From: Orobanche coerulescens
Taxonomy: Eukaryota > Streptophyta > Magnoliopsida > Lamiales > Orobanchaceae
Reading direction: 5' to 3'
Assembly: GCA_033398695.1 (NCBI GenBank)
Contig: CM065802.1
Location: 210,199,096-210,263,095, forward strand
Length of the DNA: 64,000 nucleotides
Part shown: positions 24,474 to 34,838 of the stretch, piece by piece
How the letters are laid out: the number at the start of each line of letters is the position of its first letter
Numbering within the stretch: position 1 is the stretch's first letter
Notes under the pieces: model-generated
What the model was told of the DNA's origin: nothing
The model's input: the letters and a program-made list of their open reading frames with translations, nothing else
Databases searched by the model: none
Made by a program: the position numbers and the translations under genes

Positions 24474-25675
24474 TGTTGTTGCCCAAAATATTTATCCGAA
24501 GATTAATACTGCTGGAAGACGGACAACAAACAACAATTGCGGGAGCACTTCCGAGAGTAGATAAATAATACAAGATTTGCCGGGTTTGTTAGGCCCGGGC
24601 TTGAATGCTCTCGCGAGATGTTATTAATACAAATATTCGTGGATACAAGTATTAATGAGAGAAATCTAAATACAATGAGTGTAAAAAGACTCTGTTAATC
24701 CGGCTCTTGAGCGAAGCTTGGTGTTCTTCGTCCCGCCGATAACTGGATGAGATAGCCGAGAAGTAAGACCGAATGATAGCTGTTGCCAAGAGTTGGAGAT
24801 TAGCCAAGTGCTTGATGTATTCTTCTGTATTGCGTGTATAATGTCAGAACGCCAGAGAGCCTTTACAAATGCAGGGGGCCTTGTTTATATAGGGGCAGCC
24901 GGGTCCTGTCCTGTAGTGGCCGATCGCCTGCCGGCCATTATAATAATGTGCCGATCGCCTGCCGGCCAATATTATAATGGGGTGATCTCCTGGGCTGTCG
25001 GGCTAAAGTCCAAGGAAGATGCTGGCTATCGGGCTAAAGTCTAAGGAAGAGGCTGGCACAGCTGGGCGGTCCAATAAGGAGCCATCACGTGTCCGGAATC
25101 AATCAACATGTGGCCCTACTGACAAGCTTTCGGCGGCTTGTCGGCTGGTGGAGAGATTCTGCCAGGCTGTGGTCAATGGCCCGAGATTCGCGGATCTTGT
25201 CTCGGCCCTTGCACGTGGTGCCAGTCTTGAGGCTCGGCCTTCGCCGACTGGATGGCCATCGGTGGTGATCGACATGAGGCGGTCGTCCCTGGATGGTCAT
25301 CGGAGGTCGCCATTGGCCAGTTGTCGAGGGTCAGCATCGGTCGGTCACCAAGTGTAGGTCGGCAAGATGCCGAGAGAGGATCGCCCGCTCGTCGGTCGCC
25401 AGGAGTCGGTCGCTGAATACCGAGAGGGGATCGTCCATTAGTAGATCGCCAGGGGTCGGTCGCCGAGTATCGAGAGGCGATCGTATCTGAGGTTGATCGC
25501 TCGATACCGGGACTTGTCTGGGGGCCTTCGGTTGGCCAGTCTATCATGTCCGCTGGGTTAAGGCTCGGTCGCCTGGTCGCTGATCGGCAGATCCGCCTTG
25601 GTCGCTCGGCAGTGACTCGGTCGCCCGACCTCTTAGGCGATCGCCGGTCGGAAGGTATTAATTCTTGACACAACA
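24474..25675 (-). repeat. Array LTR6 (1202 bp)
   Basis: A complete LTR, the longest of the set, with the right-group haplotype and few indels. Confidence 0.94.
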
Positions 25676-26453
25676 ATTGCCCCCTAGCTTGCTCCTATGT
25701 TGAAGACATGGGGCGAGGTGGTTCTTGCTGGCGATCGTGTTCGGATGAGGACGGGCGATCTGAGCTGACTTAGGATTCGGACTTGGGCTATCATGGTCGA
25801 TTGGCTAGCTATCTTTCAGTCTTGTACCTGCAAAAACAACATTGGCCGATCTCCCATGGAAACTTTGGTGGTTTCGCTTTGTTTGAGGAATCGTGCACAG
25901 TCGCGGAGATCGATGGACCGACTCCATGACCGTGTCTTGGTGCGCGAAGACATTGAGTGTCTCGTGACTCACTTTATTATGAGGGTCCTCCGTTAGGCTG
26001 CGCCTCGCCTCGTATTTAAACGAAGGGCGTGCGGTCTCGGTCTAGAGGAGTCCTTGCGCGGGGCAGCGTCGGATGAATCAACTCCACGCCCGCGGCTTGT
26101 TAGCTCTGCTTCCACCTCGGCCAGCCATGGAGATGGCCGACCTCGACGGTGTACGTTGAGATGGGGTTGTGGCATGTGTCCACTGATTAATGTTGGAGAG
26201 CCCTCAGACTACGCCGGCCTCGTATTTAAACGAAGGGCGGGCGATCTCGGCCGAAAGGGACCTTGCATGGCCGAAGCAGCCGGTTCCATCGACTGCCAGG
26301 ACCATGGCTTTATGATGTGTGGTGGAGGCGATCTCGTGCCTTAGTCCGTCATGTTATATGCTGGACTGTGGATGGCGATCGTGTCCACCGGGTTGCTGAT
26401 GATGTAGCGATCTGGCCGGAAGACTGGCGATCGTCGCTCGGCAGCCGATCGTT
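25676..26453 (-). other. Array internal 3' non-coding region (unit 6 as example)
   Basis: This stretch lies between the polypurine tract (plus strand ATTGCCCCCTAGCTTG at 25676) and the end of gag. Equivalent stretches are 8494-9319, 11913-12736, 15363-16199, 18796-19619 and 22233-23039. No pol domain is present. Visible features are two copies of CCTCGTATTTAAACGAAGGG about 206 bp apart and many CGATCG words. Short frames here do not stay open across units. Confidence 0.75.
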
Positions 26454-27827
26454 TTATTCGTAGGTCGATACTGGCGATCGGGCGGCAGCTAGTCCCTCAT
26501 TTAAAATGGACTGTAGGCGGGGATCGAGTCCTCCGGCTCTGCTGGGTAGTAGCGATCGGGCTGGGAGACTGGAGGTCGTCGTACGGGCGCCGATCGCTCT
26601 ACTCCTAGCCGAGAAGAAGCCTTTGCCTGGACAGAAATCTGCGGCTCTAGCCGGAAGGCTGCGTAGGTCGTCGGCAGGGTCTTCGTGAGATGCCCGAACA
26701 TAGGCGAAGCCACGAAAACCTCCTAGGACCGCGTAGAGGGCGGTCTCATCGGTTACGGGCTCGCCGTTGAGGATGATCACGTCTACCCGGTCGATGTAGT
26801 CCGAGTCGGACTCTTCTTCTCCCTGCCTGATTTGCATCATGCGATGGCGACCTTCTGGCCGGGCGACCCTGGTGGCGAAGTGTTCCGTGAAGACGTGCGC
26901 CAGCTCGTTAAAGGAACCAATGGACCGAGGTGGCAGTGAGGTGTACCACCGGTGGGCGAGGTCGTCCAGTGTCAGAGGGAACATTCGGCACCTGGTCGCG
27001 TCCGATGCCCCACACCCGGTCATGTAGATGTTGAACTTGTGCAGGTGTGTTTGGGGGTCCGATCGCCCCAGGTACACGGGTGTCTGATGAGGAACGATCT
27101 TGTGCTGCACGGGGGCGAGCTCAATGTCGATCGCGAGCGGCTCGCTCGGCTCGGCGATCGTCTTCACGGCGCCTGCCCCGGATTGTAGGAGCGCTTTCAC
27201 GTCGTCAATCTGACGTTGCATTGCGGCAATCGCCGCGGCTCGGCTGCTTGCGGATCGGCTTTGGGAGCGGGGGCCGAGGCGATCGCGTACCGACCTCCGG
27301 ACTCCACTGCTGCCGACCTCGGGAATTTGGCGAGCGGGATCCAGGCGGTTGGATCGCCTTGTGGGAGCCGGGTAGGCCGAGCTCCTGGTGACGGATTCGA
27401 ATTCCGTCGTCTCATAGCTGGGGCCGGACTGCCCCGGTCGCCAGGTCGGGTCACTGGCCAGGCGATCGAAGACAGAGGTGCCCCGGCTGCCGAGCGCCTC
27501 TTCTTGCGGGCGAGAGCCTCCTGGCGATCGCTCGGCCAGTAATGCCTTATGCTTCCGCTTGGACTTCCGGCGGGCGGCCGAGGGAGTGATAGCAGGAGGC
27601 GCGTCGAGAGCACTCCGTCGTTCCTGAAGGGCGGCTATGGCCTCTTCGATCTGTTCATTGGTCCGGAACTGATCGAGCGAGAGGCTCGGGCCGCCGTCCC
27701 GGGACGGGATCGAGCGTCTCTGACCGCGGCGGCTACCTTCCACCATCGGCTGCGGCTCGGACTGGGACGGAACAGGGGGTCTGGCCGGCTGGTCAGCGGC
27801 TTTCTTCGACGCGGAGGCGGAAGACAT
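26454..27827 (-). CDS. Array gag copy 6 (longest intact Gag, 457 aa)
   Basis: This is the only array copy with one open frame from the start codon (27827, reading MSSASASKK) through the Gag core. The frame also extends upstream without a stop, but 27827 is the first ATG and follows an untranslated leader of about 130 bp from the primer binding site. The first 200 residues are Ser/Arg/Pro-rich and basic (SRSASSRAAAIAAMQRQIDD). The core (residues about 230-390) holds TPVYLGRSDPQTHLHKF, FPLTLDDLAHRWYTSLP and VDVIILNGEPVTDETALYAV, matching the plant retrotransposon Gag domain that forms virus-like particles. After LYAVLGGF the text departs from copies 1 and 2 and partly returns at RAADF, so the last 60-90 residues are probably shifted. 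No zinc knuckle is visible. Confidence 0.8.
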   Translation of the reverse strand: MSSASASKKAADQPARPPVPSQSEPQPMVEGSRRGQRRSIPSRDGGPSLSLDQFRTNEQIEEAIAALQERRSALDAPPAITPSAARRKSKRKHKALLAERSPGGSRPQEEALGSRGTSVFDRLASDPTWRPGQSGPSYETTEFESVTRSSAYPAPTRRSNRLDPARQIPEVGSSGVRRSVRDRLGPRSQSRSASSRAAAIAAMQRQIDDVKALLQSGAGAVKTIAEPSEPLAIDIELAPVQHKIVPHQTPVYLGRSDPQTHLHKFNIYMTGCGASDATRCRMFPLTLDDLAHRWYTSLPPRSIGSFNELAHVFTEHFATRVARPEGRHRMMQIRQGEEESDSDYIDRVDVIILNGEPVTDETALYAVLGGFRGFAYVRASHEDPADDLRSLPARAADFCPGKGFFSARSRAIGARTTTSSLPARSLLPSRAGGLDPRLQSILNEGLAAARSPVSTYE

Positions 27828-27955
27828 GATTTCTGAAGGATTTCTTTGAAGTGCAGTGAGTGTCACTTCAAGTATCTGCCCCGAGAACAGTGAGTGTTCT
27901 TCGGGACGGTAGAAATAAAAGTTTGAGGGTTAGATCCCCTTCTTCTAGCGCCAAT

Positions 27956-29153
27956 TGTTGTTGCCCAAAATATTTATCCGAAGATTAATACTGCTGGAAG
28001 ACGGACAACAAACAACAATTGCGGGAGCACTTCCGAGAGTAGATAAATAATACAAGATTTGTCGGGTTTGTTAGGCCCGGGCTTGAATGCTCTCGCGAGA
28101 TGTTATTAATACAAATATTCTTGGATACAAGTATTAATGAGAGAAATCTAAATACAATGAGTGTAAAAAGACTCTGTTAATCCGGCTCTTGAGCGAAGCT
28201 TGGTGTTCTTCGTCCCCGCCGATAATCTGCTGGATGAGATAGGCCGGGAGAAGTAAGACCGAATGATAGCTGTTGCCAAGAGTTGAGATTAGCCAAGTGC
28301 TTGATGTATTCTTCGTATTGCGTGTATAATGTCGAACGCCAGAGAGTCTTTACAAATGCAGGGGGCCTTGTTTATATAGGGGCGGCTGGGTCCTGTCTGT
28401 AGTGGCCGATCGCTGCCGGCCATTATAATAATGTGCCGATCGCTGCCGGCCAATATTATAATGGGGTGATCTCTGGGCTGTCGGGCTAAAGTCCAAGGAA
28501 GATCTGGTTGTCGGGCTAAAGTCCAAGGAAGAGGCCGGCACACTGGGCGGTCCAATAAGGAGCCATCACGTGTCCTAATCGGTCAACATGTGGCCCTACC
28601 GACAAGCTTTCGGCGGCTTGTCGGCCGGTGGAGAGATTCGCCATTTGTGGTCAATGGCCCGAGATTCGCGGATCTTGTCTCGGCCCTTGCACGTGGTGCC
28701 AGTCTTGAGGCTCGGCCTTCGCCGACTGGATGGCCATCGGTGGTGATCGACATGAGGCGGTCGTCCCTGGATGGTCATCGGAGGTCGCCATTGGCCAGTT
28801 GTCGAGGGTCGGCATCGGTCGGTCACCAAGTGTAGGTCGGCAAGATGCCGAGAGAGGATCGCCCGCTCGTCGGTCGCCAGGAGTCGGTCGCTGAATACCG
28901 AGAGGGGATCGTCCATTGGTAGATCGCCAGGGGTCGGTCGCCGAGTATCGAGAGGCGATCGTATCTGAGGTTGATCGCTCGATACCGGGACTTGTCTTGG
29001 GGCCTTCGGTTGGCCAGTCTAGCATGTCCGCTGGGTTAAGGCTCGGTCGTCTGGTCGCTGATCGGCAGATCCGCCTTGGTCGCTCGGCAGTGACTCGGTC
29101 GCCCGACCTCTTAGGCGATCGCCGGTCGGAAGGTTTTAATTCTTGACACAACA
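27956..29153 (-). repeat. Array LTR7 (rightmost, 5' LTR of the array)
   Basis: A complete LTR whose outer edge (GACACAACA at 29145-29153) abuts family B LTR DNA, not a polypurine tract. It is therefore the true right boundary of the array. The adjoining 5 bp, TTCCA (29154-29158), are the predicted target-site duplication. Confidence 0.93.
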
Positions 29154-30864
29154 TTCCATTTTCGGGTTTTGACGGAACGAATCGTGTTCTTGGGGGAAAC
29201 GCTTGAACGTTCGTCATTTGTTCTTTGAATTCAACGGCTTTGAGTCGTGTTATGGAATTCATTTCATTGTTGTTCTTGTCCTTCGTAGTTTATGACCGCG
29301 AGTTGGCGATCGGTGGAGTCGGTGGGTTCGTAGTCGGTTCGTGTCAACCTACTTCGGTCGATTCTCCGTGTTGCGATTATTCGAGGCAAGTATCTTGCTC
29401 ATACATTTCATATTTCATCGGCATAATTATTGATAAATGATTTTATGCGAAATCCAATGTTTAATGAACGTTAAAAAGGATCGGTATGTCCTCGATAAAT
29501 ATTGTCTTTCAACGATAATTCGAATACTTCGTGAATGGATATGTTCTCGGAATATGTGTGTTAGTTTAAATGCGTTGAGAGACGTTATAATCGCATTGAG
29601 TGAATATAATAGACCATAATTGTTTGCCGAGGATTGTGTATTGAATTGTATGTTTGTTCGGTGGGTATTCGACATGATGTGATGTTAGTCGTTACTCCTT
29701 TGAAAGGAGGTTGTGATGCTTAATGTTGCTTGTCTTAATAATCGACTATTGTTGTGTGCTTGTTGTATGTGATGTGCCTCCGGGTAGGATTGTTGAATCT
29801 CCGGGATCCATACTTGCTAGTATGGGTCGGGCGAAATCATAGGGTTATCCAATACGGGTATGTCTTGCGGGGACTCCGAGGTTCGGGGCTTGCTAGCCCG
29901 ATGCCGGGATAACTTGTGGGGTTATCATCGGGTATGTCTTGCGGGGACTCCGAGGTTCGTGGCTTGTTAGCGCGATGCCGGGATAACTTATGGTTGTGGT
30001 TTGGTTGTGATATTCGTGTCGTGGAGACATGTGATTTGATATGTTTTTCCTATTGGGTTATTCACTCGGGTTTGTTCTTCGGGAGCATCTGAGGTTCATG
30101 GCTTGTTAGCACGGGACACGAATAATCCTTAGGAACATGTGATTTGTGATTTGGGTCACGAACCCCGTGTTTTGTGAAATGTGTTGTGGACCCTGCGTAT
30201 TGTTACCGGAACTTGAATTTTGGAAAAAGACTTTTGGGCTGTGTCCCTAAATGTTTTCGAAAGGTTTTAGAATTCTTTATCCCAAATGTTTTCTAAACTC
30301 CCGAGATCGTCAAATGTTTTGTAATATGGACATTGGGTTATTTCCTACCTTTCACGTTTTGAATGGTTTGATCAAGTGAATTTTCTCGGGAAGTATATTC
30401 GCGATTATTCTGTTTTTGTGGAGTATGATATGTATGGCTTGTTTTCATATTTATACTTGCACTAGCAAAACAGTGGAGTTTTGCTAACCCCCGAGTATTC
30501 GGGGGGTGGATGTCTATTTTTGCATTCAGGTTTTGGAGCATAGCAGAGGGTCGGCATGAAGGATGATGAAAGATGAACGATACTAATCACACGAGGATTC
30601 GTTGATGTCGTATTGGTCTAGTTGTATTTTCTTTTCCGCTGCAGTATCTTTTCCCCGTTGTACGGGAGTTTATTGTATTTTGACCCCTGCGTGGGTATAT
30701 GTTGTAATTGAGCTGTATATTTTTATTGAAAGACCAAATCGGTCTACTGAGTCATTTAGCCTTGAAGGCATTGTCGAGATGTTAAATGTTGTTACCAGCC
30801 TGGTAGATCTTCGAGGAGAGGGTCTACGGCATGTAATATCCCTGAGTGGATTGGGGGTGTTACA
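29154..30864 (+). mobile_element. Partial LTR of family B chromovirus (host of the array)
   Basis: It ends GGGTGTTACA (30864) like the solo LTR at 39012-42416, and matches it closely at 29154-29410 (versus about 40478-40740) and at 30462-30864 (versus 42015-42416). The middle part has diverged. Its left part should lie beyond the array, outside the window. No primer binding site follows the right end, so this is a solo LTR or a 3' LTR. It contains a 74-bp tandem unit starting at 29856 and 29930, with a third diverged copy near 30057. Confidence 0.85.
30464..30505 (+). promoter_or_regulatory. Conserved twin hairpins in family B LTR
   Basis: Two adjacent perfect inverted repeats: AGCAAAAC, loop AGTGGA, GTTTTGCT (30464-30485), and CCCCCGA, loop GTAT, TCGGGGG (30488-30505). 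Both are identical in the solo LTR at 42018-42059 although nearby DNA differs. A structured RNA element near the 3' part of the LTR is inferred. Confidence 0.5.
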
Positions 30865-31215
30865 ATACTACATCGAATTTTTGACGAACCAATTTAAAAG
30901 TTAACTTACTGTATCAAGTACAGAAAGAACCAATCTAGAAACTAACAAAAAGGAAAACAAATTCAGATGAAAACAACAACCACTAATATGAATAAATATA
31001 CCAAAATCATTAATAATGTATATATTGGTCAACAAATATACTAAAAAATCATTTATTTCATCGAATATTTTACAAATACCGACTAATACACCAACATATT
31101 TTTATTACAAAGCCATTTTACTAAGGGGTTGGCTAAATGTACCAACCCCTTTTACTAAGTATACCAACTTTTTCTTTTTTTGCTTTTACCCCCCGTTGTC
31201 CCCCTTCTCCCGCCC
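30865..31215. other. Unassigned AT-rich DNA between family B LTR and hAT
   Basis: No coding signal is seen. A perfect 10-bp inverted repeat, AAGGGGTTGG / CCAACCCCTT with a 9-nt loop, lies at 31123-31151 and is bordered by the direct repeat TTTTACTAAG. It may be the remnant of a small transposon. Confidence 0.5.
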
Positions 31216-31410
31216 TAGGGCTGTCAAAAAAATCCGAAAAATCCGATATCCGTCCGAAATATCTGTATTCGTATCCGGAAAAAACGGATATTATCCGTAT
31301 CCGAAAAAAAGTGGATACGGATATTATTCGTATCCGAAAATTCTGAATACGGATATGGATATAGGTGCATCCGGATCCGAAAATATCCGTATCCGAAATA
31401 AATTATATAT
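31216..31410 (+). repeat. Left terminal and subterminal repeats of hAT
   Basis: After the terminal repeat come many copies, in both orientations, of ATCCGTATCCG-like words over about 180 bp. Transposases of this superfamily bind such subterminal repeats (known of the family). Confidence 0.75.
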
Positions 31411-32119
31411 AGTATATAATTTTAATATATTTTTAATATATAATTACAAATTATAACACATTTTATATTTAAAATAATTTAAATTTTTATAAATAATTTG
31501 GTAGTGAGATCACTACTATAGTTTATTATTAATTAATAAACTACAAGAAAGGTAAAAAAAAAAAAAAACACTAATCGTGTGTTTGCTGGATTATGGGTTT
31601 GGAATAGGGGTTGGGGTTGGTGTCGTGTCACAGTTGGGCCTTTTTTCCATTTTTTTTTTGTTTAGCTTTTGGAAAATGGGTTTGGAAAATGGGTTGGGGG
31701 TCGTGTCACTGGTTTTAGCATTATCTTTATTCTTCTTACTTCTCAGAAAAGTTTAGAACAGAAATCCCTACGCGTCTGCGCCGCTTATTCACCATTAAAC
31801 CTAATTCTTACCTTCCCTCACTCACTGCCAGCCAAAGTTTAGGAGGAGGAGATCCCGCGACTTCGCGGAATTTGCATTTACGATTGATTCGAGAATCACA
31901 GAAACCCCCACCTCTGCTCTACTCTTTCTACGATAGAAAGTTCTGCTATCACCAGGGCTTCGTTCGGCTTGCGTAATTAGTTCGTATAAGGTATTTGATT
32001 TAATCTTTTCCTAATCGAAAATTCAATCCTACAAAGATTCTTATCTCTTAATTTAATACGAGTTTTATTTGGTTGCAGATCTAAGTTGTTAGGGTGGCAT
32101 ATTCAATCCTAATCGAATA
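31411..32119 (+). other. hAT 5' region: promoter and leader
   Basis: This is AT-rich, then mixed-composition DNA before the first coding exon. A likely leader intron runs from GTATTTGATT (31991) to GGTTGCAG (ends 32078). No further feature is resolved. Confidence 0.45.
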
Positions 32120-34358
32120 ATGGAACAAGGTATTTTTTATCATATCATTACATTATTTATATTCGAAGCATGATGTTTGTTCTTTAAAATCACAGGAAAT
32201 GCTTCGGGTTCTGCATCATCAAATTTAGTTAGCAAGGTATTGATGAAATGCGCTGAAAATATTTCTAATAATGGTCAAGATTGCACTATAATTTCACAGG
32301 AGATGATCTAACCAGTCTAGAAAAGGAACAATCGGCCAAAAAACAGAAGGTATTGACATCACTTGTTTGGGAACACTTTGATCGTATCAAAAGTGAAACT
32401 AAAGAAGGTACGAAGAAAATTGATGCTATTTGCAAGTATTGTAGTGTTAGTTTCAATGGGACAAGCACTAATAGAACAACTCATTTAAGAAATCACACGC
32501 AAAAGTGTCGAATGAGATTAATAAAAGTTCCTGTGTCTCAAAGACTTTTAGGAAAACAAGTCAGTAGTGAGGATTCTCAACCGAAATTAGGAGTCCATAA
32601 GTTTGATCAAGCTACGGAGAGAGCTTTGTATGCTAAAATGGTTGCTAAACATGATTTGCCATTTTTAATGGCTGAATATGATTATTTTCGTCTTTGGATC
32701 TCTTACATAATGCCTTCTTACAAGCATCGGTCTAGAAATACTGTAAAATCTGACTTGGTTGATGTGTATACGGCTGAGAAAGAGCGAATTTATAAGGAAA
32801 TTGAAAATCTGAATTCTAGAGTTAGTCTTACCACTGACGGGTGGAAGCCCAAGCATCAACAAATGATCCTACTTTTGTGTCACTTGTCACTATATTGATG
32901 ATGCTTGGGTTTTGCACAAAAGGATTATTGCTTTCCGTGTAGTTCCATACCCACATCATGGTGTTAATCTAAGTGAGTGGTTGAAAGAGAGAATTTTAGA
33001 GTGGAATATTGATAACAAGCTATCTTCGGTTGTTGTTGATAATGCTTCTAATAATTGGGTATGCTTTCGGTATTAAAATATGGTTAAATGGGAAAAAGCA
33101 CTTGTTCACAATGGTGACATGTTTCACATGCGGTGTGCCACACATTCTTAATCGATTGTGAAGAGTGGGTTAGAATTGCTAGATCACTTAATTGAAAAAT
33201 TCAAAAACCGCAAGATATGTTGATTATCTCGTGCAAAGAGACGAAATTCACTATTGCCTTGTCTCAAACCAAACTCAACACTAAGTGACGCATCCCCTTA
33301 GATGTTGACACCATTGGAACTCAACTTATGAAATGCTTGTTGCCGCTCCGAACTCCGTCTCGCTATCAACGTCTAAAAGAATTAGACTCTGAATATAAAA
33401 GTTTGCCTTCAGAAATTGAGTGGGAAAATGGAAAGAAAGTGTGCGAGTGTTTGAAGATCTTTTCAGATATAACAAAAAAACATTCATGTGTCAAATATCC
33501 AACTGCAAATTTGTATTTTATTGATGTGATTCAAATTCGCAGCAGCATTAAGACGTGGGTTGAATCTAGTGATGATTGTGTTAGTCTGATGGCTTCAAAA
33601 ATGCAACTTAAGTTCGACAAGTATTGGGATGAATGCAATAAATTGTTAACGATTGCTGTTATTCTTGATCCTAGATATAAGATGGCCATCGTTTCCTATG
33701 CATACAAGGGTATGTATGATCTTCGTGCTGGTTTTTATATAGATGAGATACGTGAGTTTTTATCGCAGATTTTTAATGAATATTCTGCTAAGTTTGAAAA
33801 AAATAGTGGGCTTGTGGAAAGTTCTCGTTCGGGAAGTGGGGGAATAATTGGAAATTCAGTTGGTGGAGAATGGTTGGGTGGTTTCCAAGATTTTGTTGCA
33901 AGTAGTAATTTAAGGGAACACACAAAAAAAGTGAGTTGGACGAATACTTAAAAGAAGGTTTGTTTCCAATGGATAACGAAACTGAATTTGACATTCTACA
34001 TTGGTGGAAACTTAATGGTCCTAAATTTCCAATACTTGCACGGATGGCTCAAGATATACTAGCTATACCAACTTCTTCCGTTGCATCCGAAAATTCTTTT
34101 AGTAAGTGTCGGAGAATCATCACAGACACTCGTTCCTCTCTACACCATGGCTCGGTTGAAACCTTAATGTGTGTCAAAGATTGGCTTCCTGATATCAAAG
34201 ATGGTATGTTCTTGATAACTTATGTATTAAATTTGTACTTCTCATCTATGAATTTAACGTTATTTTTACTCTTTAAATTTGTTATAGGTCAATCTGAAAA
34301 AGTTGTCGAATCTACGATATGTGATTCAAACTACAGTGAATGGGATGTAGACTTCTGA
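32120..34358 (+). pseudogene. hAT transposase (BED finger, RNase H-like core, dimerisation domain)
   Basis: A start codon at 32120 (ATGGAACAAG) is followed by short introns, although the exon phases do not all fit. The 32281-32898 stretch encodes a BED zinc finger (LVWEHFDRI, CKYCSVSF, THLRNHTQKC), then a core segment ending SLTTDGWKPKHQQ. The frame then breaks. Downstream pieces include AWVLHKRIIAF and VVVDNASNN, which fits the core Asp region, in another frame. From 33328 the reading continues (CNKLLTIAVILDPRYKM). It shifts once more at an A-run near 33925, then gives the dimerisation domain (DILHWWKLNGPKFPILARMA and SSVASENSFS). The family cuts and pastes DNA with 8-bp target duplications. 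At least three frame breaks make this copy inactive. Confidence 0.87.
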
Positions 34359-34424
34359 GCAAGTCTAAAAACTATAGGTAATGTTTTGTCTTTCTGGTAA
34401 TGTTTTGACTTCTAGGCTACATAT

Positions 34425-34600
34425 TATTTGTGAGACTTAACAATAGCAATTGATTCTAAAATTTAAAACTGTACATGTTTGTGAGAGCTGGACATGTTAT
34501 TTGTGAGACTTAACAAGAGCTAGACATGTTATATGTGTTTGAGACTTAACAAATAAGGAGAGCTGGACATGTTATTTGTGAGACTTAACAAGAGCAATTG
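34425..34600 (+). repeat. Short tandem repeats in the hAT 3' region
   Basis: Two close copies of GAGCTGGACATGTTATTTGT, plus a diverged third with CTAGACATGTTATATGTG, are interleaved with TGAGACTTAACAA. They lie between the two copies of the last exon. Confidence 0.7.
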
Positions 34601-34751
34601 ATCCCTTAGCTAAGTAAAAACTAGAGATCAAGAAAAAGGAAATATAGATCTTAAATTTAAAACCATTAGGACAATCTGTTACATTTGTATTTAATTATTA
34701 ATATTGTATTGCTGGTTCTTAAATTTAAAATGATTCTTATTGTTTGAATTT

Positions 34752-34838
34752 GTTATAGGTCAATCTGAAAACGTTGTCGACGATGATTCACTTATGATGT
34801 GTGATTCAAGCTATAGTGAATGGGATGTCGATTTCTGA
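34752..34838 (+). pseudogene. Duplicate last exon of the hAT transposase
   Basis: GTTATAGGTCAATCTGAAAA occurs at about 34284 and again at about 34753. Both copies encode the same C-terminal end (IGQSE... then YSEWDVDF and a stop). They lie about 470 bp apart. The second looks like an alternative terminal exon preceded by its own acceptor-like TTGTTATAG. Confidence 0.65.

Larger units (their letters stand above)
7826..29153 (-). mobile_element. Head-to-tail array of a gag-only (Tat-like) LTR retrotransposon, 7 LTRs and 6 internals
   Basis: The layout is LTR1 (partial) 7826-8493, int1 8494-10717, LTR2 10718-11912, int2 11913-14168, LTR3 14169-15362, int3 15363-17607, LTR4 17608-18795, int4 18796-21043, LTR5 21044-22232, int5 22233-24473, LTR6 24474-25675, int6 25676-27955, LTR7 27956-29153. 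Each LTR runs TGTTGTTGCCC to GACACAACA on the plus strand. Each internal region has a polypurine tract at its left and a primer binding site at its right, so the element lies on the minus strand. Each internal codes only for Gag; no protease, RT or integrase motif was found. Neighbouring units share a single LTR with no host DNA between them. This points to recombination between LTRs, or integration of a multimer, rather than separate insertions. Confidence 0.93.

Noticed and set aside
31123..31151. Rho-independent bacterial terminator
   Set aside because: A GC stem followed by T residues is present, but the surroundings are eukaryotic transposon DNA and no bacterial gene is nearby.
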